Of a stretch of 64,000 nt of DNA, positions 1 through 8,382 are shown piece by piece. The translations under genes and the position numbers were made by a program. Numbering within the stretch: the stretch's first letter is position 1; each line of letters starts with the position of its first letter. The DNA lies in contig NCKB01000009.1 in NCBI GenBank assembly GCA_002279065.1, positions 62,001 through 126,000 of the forward strand. The letters run 5' to 3'. The DNA is from Lysobacterales bacterium 15-68-25 (GTDB taxonomy: Bacteria > Pseudomonadota > Gammaproteobacteria > Xanthomonadales > Rhodanobacteraceae). The notes beneath the pieces were generated by a model that was not told the origin of the DNA, did not search any database, and saw only the letters and a program-made list of their open reading frames with translations.

Positions 1-150
1 ATGCTCGATTTCTGCGCCGAGCACGGCATCGTCTCGGACGTGGAGATGATCCGCATCCAGGACATCAACGAGGCCTACGAGCGCATGCTCAAGAGCGACG
101 TGCGCTACCGCTTCGTGATCGACCTGGCCTCGCTGCGCGACGCGGCCTGA
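1..150 (+). CDS. NAD(P)-dependent zinc alcohol dehydrogenase, C-terminal end (partial)
   Basis: The reading frame enters from the left edge and ends at the TGA at 148-150, so only the last 49 residues are visible. They read [19 protein letters not shown], then [20 protein letters not shown]. This is the typical tail of the YahK/cinnamyl-alcohol-dehydrogenase-like branch of zinc-dependent medium-chain dehydrogenases, which reduce aldehydes with NADPH in the cytoplasm. The ATG at base 1 is internal to the gene and is not a start. The zinc ligands and Rossmann motif lie outside the window, so the family call rests on the tail alone. Confidence 0.8.
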   Translation: MLDFCAEHGIVSDVEMIRIQDINEAYERMLKSDVRYRFVIDLASLRDAA

Positions 151-155
151 GTCGG

Positions 156-188
156 CGTCGGGCCGCGGCGCAATGCCGTGGCCCGACG
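156..188. terminator. Strong hairpin between convergent genes
   Basis: Bases 156-169 and 175-188 form a 14-bp stem with one G-T pair and a five-base loop. It lies just after the dehydrogenase stop and before the stop of the convergent YdcF gene. No T-run follows on either strand, so it may block or stabilise transcript ends rather than act as a classic intrinsic terminator. Confidence 0.45.
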
Positions 189-191
189 GCC

Positions 192-1013
192 CTAGTGGAT
201 CGCCGCCGTCGATGCAGGGGCCGGTACCGACGCCGACGATTGCGCCGGCGGCGGAGCCAGCGACAGCGGCGGCAACGGCGGCGGATTCTTGCCGGTCAGG
301 TTGTAGACGAGAAACTGCAGCTGCCCGATGTACTCGTGCAGCGCCAGGTCGAACACCATCGCGTTCCACGAACTCGGCAGCCAGCCCTGGCGCGCGCGCA
401 GCAGATCGCTGCGCACCGCGTCGGGATGAATGCCGAAGTGACCGAAGTAGAGCAGCGCCCGCCGCATGTGCATGCCGGACGTCACCAGCACGATCTTCTG
501 CGGATGGTAGGTCGCCAGCAGCGGGCGGCTGAACTGGGCGTTCTGCCAGGTCGACAGGCTGCGTGACTCCAGGATCAGGTCACCGCGGGGCACCCCCATC
601 CGCGCCAGCAGATCGCCGTACACCAGCGCCTCGGCCCGGCCGCTGTGCACGGCATCGCCTCCGCTGACCAGCAACTTGCAGTCGTCGCCCGACGTGCGGC
701 ACGCCTGGTAGACGGCGGCGGCACGGGCGATCCGGCCGAAGGCATAGAACGACGGCTCCACCGTGCCATCCGGCACGCGCGTCGTGCCGGCACCGAGCAG
801 CACGATGGCGTTGCGTGGCGCCCAGGCGCCGCTCGCCTCGGTGGAAAATCCGGCCTGCAGGCCGTCAAGCATCCTCTGCGGCACCGGACGGTAACCAACT
901 ACCCACAGCGTCCCCAACGCCAGCACCAGGGCGGCCAGTGCCGCCCGCCTCCATCCCCGCCATGCCAGCACCAGCCCCAGCAGGACCAGTCCCCCGATCA
1001 CACCCAGGCTCAT
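192..1013 (-). CDS. YdcF/SanA-like (DUF218) membrane protein
   Basis: A 273-residue protein with two hydrophobic segments at the N-terminus (about residues 3-18 and 24-40), followed by a DUF218 domain. The family signatures are visible: IVLLGAG (70-76), LVSGGD (115-120), an E in the following helix, ILESRSLSTWQNA (about 147-159) and LVTSGMHMRRA (about 176-186). E. coli members (YdcF, SanA, ElyC) act at the cell envelope, and ElyC is linked to undecaprenyl-phosphate/peptidoglycan metabolism. The exact reaction is unknown. The start at 1013 is chosen because GGAGG sits seven bases upstream; the frame stays open further but has no other good ribosome site. The C-terminal ~35 residues are Pro/Ser/Ala-rich. 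Confidence 0.88.
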   Translation of the reverse strand: MSLGVIGGLVLLGLVLAWRGWRRAALAALVLALGTLWVVGYRPVPQRMLDGLQAGFSTEASGAWAPRNAIVLLGAGTTRVPDGTVEPSFYAFGRIARAAAVYQACRTSGDDCKLLVSGGDAVHSGRAEALVYGDLLARMGVPRGDLILESRSLSTWQNAQFSRPLLATYHPQKIVLVTSGMHMRRALLYFGHFGIHPDAVRSDLLRARQGWLPSSWNAMVFDLALHEYIGQLQFLVYNLTGKNPPPLPPLSLAPPPAQSSASVPAPASTAAIH

Positions 1014-1143
1014 CGCGTCCCTCCGTCCAAACGCCAAGCCTAGCGCAGCGTTCGTGTCAGGAAACGCAGCGACCACGGGATCGCCACTGGAAAGTCACGC
1101 GGACAGTCCAATCTTCCCGGCATCGCCGACGGAGGTGTGTGTC

Positions 1144-1611
1144 GTGATCCAACGTGGACTGATCATCGCGGGACTGCTGCTGGTGCTTTTCGCCGGCGGT
1201 GGCGTCATGCCCGTCCGCGCGGAGTCCGGCAGCGACTACACCCGTGCGGTCACGCCGGACGTGCCGGCGGCCACCGCCTTCCTGCGCGAGACGATGGGCT
1301 GCGACGTCCTGGACGCCAATGGTGATCGCGCGCTGCTGGAATGCGGCCAGGGCAGCGTGGTGGAGGTCGTCAAGGGAGCGCCGCAAGCCGGCGCCAGGCC
1401 GGCCTTGCGCCTGCGCACCGACGATGTCGACGCCACGCTTGGCTGGTTGCAGCAGCGGCACGTGCCGCTTGTCGCCGGTCGTGAGACCGGAACCGTCGAT
1501 CCGGATGGACTGCTGCACATCGAGGTCCGCACGCCGTGGGGGCAGCCCCTGGAACTGATCGGCCGCGGGACGCCGCGCCCAGGCATGAGCGCACCGCTCG
1601 CCGCCGAGTGA
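1144..1611 (+). CDS. Secreted VOC/glyoxalase-fold protein
   Basis: A 155-residue protein starting at GTG 1144, with GGAGG at 1131-1135 and eight bases of spacing. Residues about 1-26 form a Sec signal peptide ending near VRA-E. The rest resembles one vicinal-oxygen-chelate (glyoxalase/bleomycin-resistance) domain: a TPDVPAATAFLRE helix, a central LRLRTDDVDATLGWL segment and the terminal PWGQPLELI strand usual for the fold. Classical metal ligands are not all evident, so an enzymatic role is uncertain. An exported VOC domain is unusual because most are cytoplasmic. It stands alone between divergent YdcF and a lipase-like gene. Function unknown. Confidence 0.75.
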   Translation: MIQRGLIIAGLLLVLFAGGGVMPVRAESGSDYTRAVTPDVPAATAFLRETMGCDVLDANGDRALLECGQGSVVEVVKGAPQAGARPALRLRTDDVDATLGWLQQRHVPLVAGRETGTVDPDGLLHIEVRTPWGQPLELIGRGTPRPGMSAPLAAE

Positions 1612-1702
1612 CGGCACCGACCACCGGATCGACGCAGCGGCGTACCATCGTGCGGACACCGGTGGGGAACGGCCCCGCCGGGGCAGGACATGGAGGCGTC
1701 GC

Positions 1703-3151
1703 ATGGCCACCCTGGTCTTCGTCCACGGCTGGAGCGTCACCAGCACGGCCACCTACGGCCAGATGCCGCAGCGGCTGCAGCAGCAGGCAGCCGCGCAAGG
1801 CATGCCGCTGACCATCCGCGACATCTGGCTCAGCGAATATGTGAGCTTCGACGACACGGTCACCATGAGCGACCTGGTGCGCGCATTCGACCACGCACTG
1901 CGCGATCTGCACCTGCTCGAGCCGTCGTTCGACTGCATCACCCATTCCACCGGCGGCCCGGTCGTGCGCGAGTGGCTGCGCGCGCAACGAGACACACCCA
2001 GCCGCTACAGCACCATCCGGCTGAGCCATCTGGTGATGCTGGCGCCGGCCAACTTCGGCTCGGCGCTGGCCCAACTGGGCAAGGGCGTGCTCGGCCGGCT
2101 GAAAGCCTGGTTCGACGGCGTGGAACCGGGCCAGCGCATCCTCGACTGGCTGGAACTGGGTAGCGCCGAATCGCTGCGCCTGAACCTGGACATGATCCAC
2201 GGCAGCGATCCACTCGATGGCGGACTGTTCCGCTTCGTGCTGACCGGCGACCGCCCCGACCGCTCGCTCTACGACCACCTCAACAGCTACACCGGCGAGG
2301 ACGGCTCCGACGGCGTGGTGCGTATCGCGGCCGCCAACCTCAACGCCGCGCATGCCGTGCTGAGCCTGGCCGGCGAAGAAAGCGGCGGCGCCAGCGGCAT
2401 CGACCCACTCTCGCTCTACCTCACCCGCGGACCGCGCTGCGCGTTCAAGCTGATTGCGGGCGCATCGCATTCGGGCACCGAGCACGGCATCCTCGCCGGC
2501 GCGCAGCCGGCCACCATCGACGCCATCCTGCGCTGCCTCACGGTACGCGACGCCGCGGGCTACACCGCACTGTGCGAGGCCTTCGACCAGGAGAACGCCG
2601 CGCGCGATGCGGACAAGGTGGAGCTGGAGCCGGCCGGCCCCTTCCCGCCACGCGTGCACATCCACGATCCGCGCAGCCTGCTGATCCTGCGTCTGGCCGA
2701 CGAAGCCGGCGAACCGCTGACCGGCGCGGGCCTGCTGCTGACCGCCGGCACGCCACCGAGTCCGGATCTGATGCCGCCCGACTTCCTGATCGACCGGCAG
2801 GCCAACTCGCACCAACGCACCACCGTGTCGTTGTTCCTCAACCACACCCTGCTGGCCGGCGACGGCCGGGTGCCGGATCCGCGCAATACGCGCCGCACAC
2901 TGCGCCCTGCCGTGCAGGGACATCGCCCTTACGGCGCGCTGGTGAAGCCGGTCGACCTGGCGGGACTGGTACACCACGCGATCGCGCAGAGCGGCATCGG
3001 CGACGATCTGTTCACTGCGCTCGGCCCGCACCAGACCACCGTGCTCGACGTGGTGCTCCCGCGCAAGATCCACGAGGGCGTGTTCCGGCTGACCCAGGAC
3101 CTGGCTCCACAGGACTTCAGCCATCCGGTGCCGGGACCGCTGATCGGCTGA
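1703..3151 (+). CDS. Alpha/beta-hydrolase, lipase/phospholipase-like
   Basis: A 482-residue protein without a signal peptide. The N-terminal part is an alpha/beta hydrolase: an oxyanion-loop HGW at residues 8-10 and the nucleophile elbow THSTGG (80-85) with Ser82, followed by VMLAPANFGS. THSTGG resembles elbows of LCAT/PGAP1-type lipases more than the GXSXG of simple esterases. An acid residue and a His (near ASHSGTEHG, about 254-262) could complete the triad. The last ~200 residues have no family I recognise and look beta-rich. The ATG follows a purine-rich stretch that includes a GGAGG about ten bases upstream. The stop lies four bases from that of the convergent BLUF gene. Confidence 0.78.
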   Translation: MATLVFVHGWSVTSTATYGQMPQRLQQQAAAQGMPLTIRDIWLSEYVSFDDTVTMSDLVRAFDHALRDLHLLEPSFDCITHSTGGPVVREWLRAQRDTPSRYSTIRLSHLVMLAPANFGSALAQLGKGVLGRLKAWFDGVEPGQRILDWLELGSAESLRLNLDMIHGSDPLDGGLFRFVLTGDRPDRSLYDHLNSYTGEDGSDGVVRIAAANLNAAHAVLSLAGEESGGASGIDPLSLYLTRGPRCAFKLIAGASHSGTEHGILAGAQPATIDAILRCLTVRDAAGYTALCEAFDQENAARDADKVELEPAGPFPPRVHIHDPRSLLILRLADEAGEPLTGAGLLLTAGTPPSPDLMPPDFLIDRQANSHQRTTVSLFLNHTLLAGDGRVPDPRNTRRTLRPAVQGHRPYGALVKPVDLAGLVHHAIAQSGIGDDLFTALGPHQTTVLDVVLPRKIHEGVFRLTQDLAPQDFSHPVPGPLIG

Positions 3152-3155
3152 CGGT

Positions 3156-3734
3156 TCAGCGCAGCAGCACGGCCGCCACGGCGGCCACAGCCACCGCGAC
3201 GAACACCAGCACCGGCAGCAGCCAGCGCGCGCCGCCCTCGTGCGTCTCCTCTGGCATCGTGCGCGCGGCCCGGGGCGGCGGCGCCACCGGGTTGAGGCCA
3301 TCGGAGTCGGCGCGGTGGTGCAGCAGGCCGACCATCGCCTCGATCAGCCGCTCGTCGAAGGTGTAGGGGTCGAAGCGATCCTTGCCGTGCATGGCCAGCA
3401 GCGTCTGCACGTCGCCGGCGGTCGGCACGTATTTCATCGACCACTCGGCGAACGAAGGCGCGGCGATCTCGTGGCGACGCAGCACCAGCACGTCGCGGTG
3501 GCGCGGGTCGGCCTGCAGGCGCCCGAACAGATCGTCGATCGACGCCCGCGGCCCCTCCAGGCACTGGAAGAAGCAGCCGTCGCCGTAATAGAGGGCACCG
3601 ACCAGCCCGCGCCTCGGGTTGTTGCGGCGCGACTGCATCAGGATGCGGGCCACCTCCGGCTCGACGCCGCCGCCGTTGTCGGTGGGCTGGAAGGTGGCAC
3701 GGCTGGCGTACACCAGCTGGTGGATGTCGGACAT
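3156..3734 (-). CDS. BLUF-domain blue-light sensor with C-terminal membrane anchor
   Basis: A 192-residue protein. Residues 3-105 form a BLUF domain, which binds FAD and senses blue light. All the key flavin-site positions known from AppA are present with matching spacing: Tyr9, Asn39, Gln57, Trp98 and Met100. A six-residue insertion (about 16-21) follows beta-1. A helical region (about 106-145) and a Pro/Arg-rich linker lead to one strongly hydrophobic segment (171-190) ending in LR at the extreme C-terminus, a tail-anchor arrangement. There is no EAL, cyclase or other output domain, so it must signal through a partner. The neighbours give no obvious partner. Confidence 0.9.
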   Translation of the reverse strand: MSDIHQLVYASRATFQPTDNGGGVEPEVARILMQSRRNNPRRGLVGALYYGDGCFFQCLEGPRASIDDLFGRLQADPRHRDVLVLRRHEIAAPSFAEWSMKYVPTAGDVQTLLAMHGKDRFDPYTFDERLIEAMVGLLHHRADSDGLNPVAPPPRAARTMPEETHEGGARWLLPVLVFVAVAVAAVAAVLLR

Positions 3735-3786
3735 GGTCGGGCCTCGCGAGGGTCGGGCCGCCGGAGCGGCAAACCCTGCGTATACG

Positions 3787-4260
3787 TCAAACCCCGCCGC
3801 GCAGACGCATCGTCAGGCCCTTCATGAAATTGCGCAGCATCTGGTCGCCGCAGGCGCGGAAGTTCTTGTGGTCGGGCTGGCGGAACAGCGCGCTCAGCTC
3901 CGGCTTGGACACCGGCAGGCCGACCGCCTCGAAGATGGCATGCATGTCCACGTCCTTCAGTTCGAACGCCACGCGCAGCTTCTTCAGCACCACGTTGTTG
4001 GTGATCCGCTTTTCCGGCGGTCGCGGCGGCTGGCTGTCGTCGCGGCCGCGGCGGTAGATCACCAGCCCGTCGAGGAACCGCGCCAGCACCGGCGTGCTGC
4101 AGGTCTGGTAGCCAGGATCCTCCGGACGCAGCAGCATCGCCTGCACGTCCTCCTTTTCCAGCAGGTAGTCCGGATCGGCCAGTTTGACCAGTTCCACCAC
4201 CTTGGCGTCGCTGAGGTCGAGCATGTAGCGGATGGCGCGCAGGATGTCGTTGTGGAGCAT
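3787..4260 (-). CDS. DUF1456 protein, YehS-like
   Basis: A 157-residue protein made of two tandem copies of the DUF1456 helical unit (about 3-70 and 83-150), each ending in an FLxGL or FMKGL motif. It matches E. coli YehS over the full length (MLxNDILRxxRY start, NNVVLKKLRVAF in the middle, DHKNFRACGDQ near the end). No biochemical role is established; the repeats look like small helix-turn-helix modules. The start at 4260 is set by family agreement; a longer open frame to 4296 exists but would add non-family residues. Confidence 0.88.
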   Translation of the reverse strand: MLHNDILRAIRYMLDLSDAKVVELVKLADPDYLLEKEDVQAMLLRPEDPGYQTCSTPVLARFLDGLVIYRRGRDDSQPPRPPEKRITNNVVLKKLRVAFELKDVDMHAIFEAVGLPVSKPELSALFRQPDHKNFRACGDQMLRNFMKGLTMRLRGGV

Positions 4261-4375
4261 GGTCGGGACGGCACCGCGTGGGGAAAGGGCGACCATGCTA
4301 CCGCGAGCGACAGCGTTCGACCCCGTTTCCCGGGCGGGTGCGTTTCATCCAACACACCCACCCGGAGGTCGTCCG

Positions 4376-6127
4376 ATGCCTGCCAAGCTCCCGCTGCGCA
4401 CCCTGCCCCTCGCACTCGCCACAGCACTGGCGCTCGTCGCCTGCGCGCCCGCCCGCCAGACGCCGCAGGCGGCGGACACGCACGCAGCGACCCCGGCACC
4501 GGTTGCCGCGGCCGACCGGCCGTCCCCCGTCACGGATCGCCTGTCCGCGCCCCCTGCACCGCCGGCGCCGCCAAGCGCCCCCTCGTTCGCCCGCGAGGCG
4601 CGCAGCCTCGGCGCGCTGAAGGCGATGCAGGTCGCCGGTGCCCCCATGCGCATCGCCTCGTTCGCCCCGGTGCTGCCGGTCGCGGTGAACACCGAGCACT
4701 ACACCCATCGCGACACCAATCCGGTGCATCTGGCCAGCGAGCAGCCGGTGTCGACCTTCGGGCTGGACGTGGACACCGGCTCGTACACCAACGTGCGGCG
4801 CATGCTGGACGCCGGCCAGCTGCCACCCGCCGATGCGGTGCGCGCGGAGGAATTCATCAACTACTTCGACTACGGCTACGCCCCGCCCAAGGATCGCAGC
4901 CAACCCTTCAGCGTCACCACCGAACTGGCACCGGCGCCGTGGAACCCGCAGCGCCAGCTGCTGCTGATCGGTGTGCAGGGTTACCGCGTGCCGGCCAGCG
5001 CGATTCCCGCAGCCAACCTGGTGTTCCTGGTCGACACCTCCGGCTCGATGGACGAGCCGGACAAACTGCCGCTGCTCAAGGCCTCGCTGAAGCAACTGGT
5101 CACCAAGCTGCGCAAGCAGGACCGCGTGGCCATCGTCACCTACGCCGGCAGCGCGGGCGTGGCGCTCGCCTCCACCCCCGGCGACCGGCACGCCACCATC
5201 GACGCGGCGATCGACCGCCTCGGCGCCTACGGCTCGACCAATGGCGCGGCCGGCATCGACCTGGCCTATGCCGAAGCCGAACAGGGCTTCATCCAGGGCG
5301 GCGTGAACCGGGTGATCCTGGCCACCGACGGCGACTTCAACGTCGGCACGGTGGACGAGCAGGCCCTGAAGACCACCATCGAGGACCACCGCAGGAGCGG
5401 CGTCGCCCTCACCACGCTGGGCTTCGGCGAAGGCAACTACAACGACGCGATGGCGGTGATGCTGGCCGACGCCGGCAACGGCAGCCACCACTACATCGAC
5501 AGCCTGGCCGAGGGCCGCCGCGTGCTGGTCGACGAGATGTCCGCCACCCTGCTGACCATCGCGAAAGACGTGAAGGTGCAGGTGGAGTTCAATCCGTCGC
5601 AAGTGAAGGAATACCGCCTGATCGGCTACGAAAAGCGCGTGCTGCGCCGCGAGGATTTCAACAACGACGCGGTGGATTCGGGTGACATCGGCGCCGGTGC
5701 CAACGTGACCGCGCTGTACGAGATCACGCCGGCCGGTTCCGCTGCCGCCCGCATCGATCCGCTGCGCTACGCGAAGCCGGCGGACGACCGCGCGCACCAC
5801 GGCGAACTGGCCTTCCTGCGCCTGCGCTACAAGCTGCCGGGCCAGGACCGCAGCACCCTGGTCGAACGCCCGATCGCCGCGCAGCCGGAACGCGAGGCCA
5901 GCCAGCGCCTGCGCTTCGCCGCCGCGGTGGCCGCATTCGCCGACCGGCTGCGTGGCGGCCGCTACGTCGACGGCTACGACTACGCCCACATCGCCGCGCT
6001 CGCCCGCGGTGCGCGCGGTGACGATCCGGACGGTTACCGCGCCGGCTTCGTGCAGTTGGTGTCGCTCGCCGATGGCCTGTCCACCCATGCGCCCGACGTG
6101 GCCGACGACGCCACCGCGCAGCGTTGA
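4376..6127 (+). CDS. VWA-domain lipoprotein, YfbK-like
   Basis: A 583-residue protein. A lipoprotein signal (about 1-22, with the lipobox near LVAC) is followed by an Ala/Pro-rich stretch, a YfbK-type N-terminal segment (TFGLDVDTGSYTNVRRML), a von Willebrand A domain with an intact MIDAS metal site DTSGSMDE, and a C-terminal DUF3520-like region. VWA domains bind partners through a metal ion; the partner here is unknown. GGAGG at 4364-4368, seven bases before ATG 4376, fixes the start. The stop is about 110 bases before an ECF sigma-factor gene, and a sigma/anti-sigma pair follows directly, suggesting one regulatory or surface-sensing module. Confidence 0.88.
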   Translation: MPAKLPLRTLPLALATALALVACAPARQTPQAADTHAATPAPVAAADRPSPVTDRLSAPPAPPAPPSAPSFAREARSLGALKAMQVAGAPMRIASFAPVLPVAVNTEHYTHRDTNPVHLASEQPVSTFGLDVDTGSYTNVRRMLDAGQLPPADAVRAEEFINYFDYGYAPPKDRSQPFSVTTELAPAPWNPQRQLLLIGVQGYRVPASAIPAANLVFLVDTSGSMDEPDKLPLLKASLKQLVTKLRKQDRVAIVTYAGSAGVALASTPGDRHATIDAAIDRLGAYGSTNGAAGIDLAYAEAEQGFIQGGVNRVILATDGDFNVGTVDEQALKTTIEDHRRSGVALTTLGFGEGNYNDAMAVMLADAGNGSHHYIDSLAEGRRVLVDEMSATLLTIAKDVKVQVEFNPSQVKEYRLIGYEKRVLRREDFNNDAVDSGDIGAGANVTALYEITPAGSAAARIDPLRYAKPADDRAHHGELAFLRLRYKLPGQDRSTLVERPIAAQPEREASQRLRFAAAVAAFADRLRGGRYVDGYDYAHIAALARGARGDDPDGYRAGFVQLVSLADGLSTHAPDVADDATAQR

Positions 6128-6239
6128 GGTCGACCGTGCCGTGGCGCCGTCCGCGATGGCGATGGTCGGTTCCCCGCCGACTGTCCTCCCCCGTCGCGAC
6201 GGCGCCACGGCGGCGGTCACTCCGCCCCGACGGAGCCGC

Positions 6240-6839
6240 ATGACGACTTATCGCGAAAGCGCGGATCGCGTACCCTCGCCGCCCATGGATGCGGTGGTCG
6301 ATCCCGATGCCCAGCTGATGCTGGCCTACGCACGTGGTGATCTCGCCGCGTTCGACACGCTGTATGCGACCTACCGTGGACCGCTGTATCGCTTCCTGCT
6401 GCGCAGCGTGCGCGACCGGGCACTGGCCGACGAGCTGTTCCAGGACACCTGGAGCCGGGTGATCGCCGCGCGCGAACGCTACCAGCCGCAGGCACGCTTC
6501 CAGACCTGGCTGTTGCAGATCGCGCATCACCTGGTCATCGACGGCCATCGCCGCAAGCGTCCGCTGGCTGCCGGTGAGGAAGCGGAGATCGCCCTGGCCA
6601 GCCACCCGGCGCCTGAGCGTGAACAACCCGAGCACGCGTTGTCCGAGTTCGAGCAGCGTCGCCGACTGCAGCTCGCCATCGACCAGTTGCCGGACGAACA
6701 GCGCAACGCCGTGCTGCTGCGCCTGGAAAACGACCTTAGCCTGGAGGAGATCGCCGACGTCACCGGCGTGGGCCGCGAGACCGTGAAGTCCCGCCTGCGC
6801 TACGCCATGACCAAACTGCGCGACGTACTGAACCCATGA
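6240..6839 (+). CDS. ECF-family RNA polymerase sigma factor
   Basis: A 199-residue protein with sigma-70 region 2 (about residues 25-95, including DELFQDTWSRVI and FQTWLLQIAHHLVID) and region 4 (about 135-190, with LSLEEIADVTGVGRETVKSR). It lacks regions 1 and 3, as ECF sigmas do. It would direct core polymerase to a small regulon, probably including its own gene. ATG 6240 has CGGAG five bases upstream; an internal ATG at 6285 has no ribosome site. Its stop overlaps the next gene's ATG (ATGA), so translation of the two is coupled, as expected for a sigma with its regulator. Confidence 0.9.
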   Translation: MTTYRESADRVPSPPMDAVVDPDAQLMLAYARGDLAAFDTLYATYRGPLYRFLLRSVRDRALADELFQDTWSRVIAARERYQPQARFQTWLLQIAHHLVIDGHRRKRPLAAGEEAEIALASHPAPEREQPEHALSEFEQRRRLQLAIDQLPDEQRNAVLLRLENDLSLEEIADVTGVGRETVKSRLRYAMTKLRDVLNP

Positions 6840-7723
6840 CCACGCCCCTGCCGCCCGATCCCACGCATGACGACGACCTGCCCGGCGAAGCCGAGCTGAA
6901 AGCGCTGTACGGCCGACTGCCATCGTCCGAACCGGGTCCCGCGCTGGATGCCGCGATCCGGCAAGCGGCCGCGCAGGCCGCGCGGGAGGTGACCGCCCCG
7001 GCGCGCACCCGTCGTCGCCCGCGCTGGCTGATCGCCCTCGGCACCGCGGCCACGGTGGTGCTCGCGGCCGGCCTCGCCTGGCGCATGCGTGAGATGCCGA
7101 CACACCAGGTAACGTCGCCTGCTCCGGCCACGGTGTCGGCAACTGCCGACGCAGCTCGCAGCGGCGATGCAGGCGTCGCGGCCAACTCCGGCGACGCACA
7201 GCGTCGCGCCCCCATGGCACCGGCGATGAAAGCCGTCGTCACGGGACAGACGCAACCGCCGTCCGAGCGGACCCTGCCCGCCGCACGCGTTGCGCCGCCC
7301 CGCCAGGCGATGAAGCTGCAGGCGCCACGACCAACCGCTTCGCAGAGCCTGCCCGATCGCATGTCCCCGGCTCCGGCGAGCCCGCCAGCCTCTGTGCGCC
7401 GCATGGAACCCCGCCCATCGACGGCGGACATGCCGGACGCCGGCTCGATGGCGGCACAGGTTGCGCCAGCTCCTCCCGCGCCTCCAGCGCCACCCGCACC
7501 ACCCGCCGCTATCGAGCTCGCCGAGCCGGCACCGGCACCAGCACCGGCCGTGGTGCCTGCGCCGGCCGTGGTCGCCCCCGCCGCGGAGCTGGATGCCATC
7601 CGCGCACTCTACGCGCGGGGCGAGACCCGCGAGGCCGACAGGCGCCTGCAGGACTTCCACCGCGCGCACCCCGACTGGCCGCTGCCGGACGACCTCAAGC
7701 GCCATCTGGGCGACACGCCGTGA
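6836..7723 (+). CDS. Probable membrane anti-sigma factor, Pro/Ala-rich
   Basis: A 295-residue protein with no strong family match that I recognise. Residues 1-55 are charged and cytosolic-looking. One transmembrane helix follows (about 62-82, after the basic RTRRRPR). A long low-complexity region rich in Ala, Pro and Arg comes next, with PAPPAPPAPPAPP-type runs near 210-245. A compact C-terminal helical piece (about 250-295, LDAIRALYARGETREADRRL) resembles part of a TPR hairpin. Position, ATGA overlap with the ECF sigma gene and single-pass topology suggest it is the cognate anti-sigma factor. That role is inference; no zinc-binding anti-sigma motif is seen. Confidence 0.65.
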   Translation: MTTPLPPDPTHDDDLPGEAELKALYGRLPSSEPGPALDAAIRQAAAQAAREVTAPARTRRRPRWLIALGTAATVVLAAGLAWRMREMPTHQVTSPAPATVSATADAARSGDAGVAANSGDAQRRAPMAPAMKAVVTGQTQPPSERTLPAARVAPPRQAMKLQAPRPTASQSLPDRMSPAPASPPASVRRMEPRPSTADMPDAGSMAAQVAPAPPAPPAPPAPPAAIELAEPAPAPAPAVVPAPAVVAPAAELDAIRALYARGETREADRRLQDFHRAHPDWPLPDDLKRHLGDTP

Positions 7724-8316
7724 GTGACGCACTCCTCGCCCTCGCAGGACGTTGCCGGCACGAGCAGGACATCAAGAAGAGCCGCTTCCTCGCCCTGGCC
7801 GCTCCGGTCGACTCGCCCGAGGAAGCGCTCGCCTTCGTGCAGGAAGTGGGCGACCCGGCGGCCACGCACAACTGCTGGGCCTACCGCATCGGCCAGGCCT
7901 ACCGCTTCAACGACGACGGCGAGCCCGGCGGCACCGCGGGGCGTCCCATCCTGCAGGCGATCGAAGGCCAGGGTATCGACCGTGCCGTGGTGGTGGTCAC
8001 CCGCTGGTACGGCGGCATCAAGCTCGGTGCCGGTGGTCTGGCCCGCGCCTACGGCGGCACCGCCGCCGAGTGCCTGCGGCTGGCCGAGCGGGTACCGATC
8101 GTGCCCAAGGCCATGCTGGCCCTGGACTGCGAATTCGGCGACCTCGCCCTGCTCAAGGCGCGGCTGGCAGAGCTGGACGCCAGCGTCACCGACGAGCAGT
8201 TCCACGCCAGCGGCGCGCGACTGCAGCTGCAGTTGCCGGAAAGCCGGGTGGCCGAGGCGCAGGCGCGCATCGTCGACCTCACGCGGGGGCGCAGCGAGGG
8301 CAAGCGGCTGGATTGA
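7720..8316 (+). CDS. yigZ: YigZ/IMPACT family protein (UPF0029)
   Basis: A 198-residue protein starting at GTG 7720, which overlaps the previous stop (GTGA). It has the UPF0029 N-terminal domain with the family signature around residues 48-105: ATHNCWAYRIG, FNDDGEPGGTAGRPIL and RWYGGIKLGAGGLARAY. A short C-terminal YigZ-type domain follows. Eukaryotic IMPACT proteins regulate the kinase GCN2, while the bacterial role is unclear, with RNA or ribosome binding suggested. The tight coupling to the sigma/anti-sigma genes may be no more than shared transcription. Confidence 0.92.
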   Translation: MSDALLALAGRCRHEQDIKKSRFLALAAPVDSPEEALAFVQEVGDPAATHNCWAYRIGQAYRFNDDGEPGGTAGRPILQAIEGQGIDRAVVVVTRWYGGIKLGAGGLARAYGGTAAECLRLAERVPIVPKAMLALDCEFGDLALLKARLAELDASVTDEQFHASGARLQLQLPESRVAEAQARIVDLTRGRSEGKRLD

Positions 8317-8382
8317 TGTGCGGCCGCGGGCGCACGCCGGGTCGACAGGCTCGGAACGAGCGGCTCTTCGCGAGGACGCGCA

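Noticed and set aside
7450-7600. Pro/Ala codon repeats as a tandem repeat or mobile insertion
   Set aside because: They are imperfect, in frame and part of the low-complexity region of a membrane protein; composition explains them.
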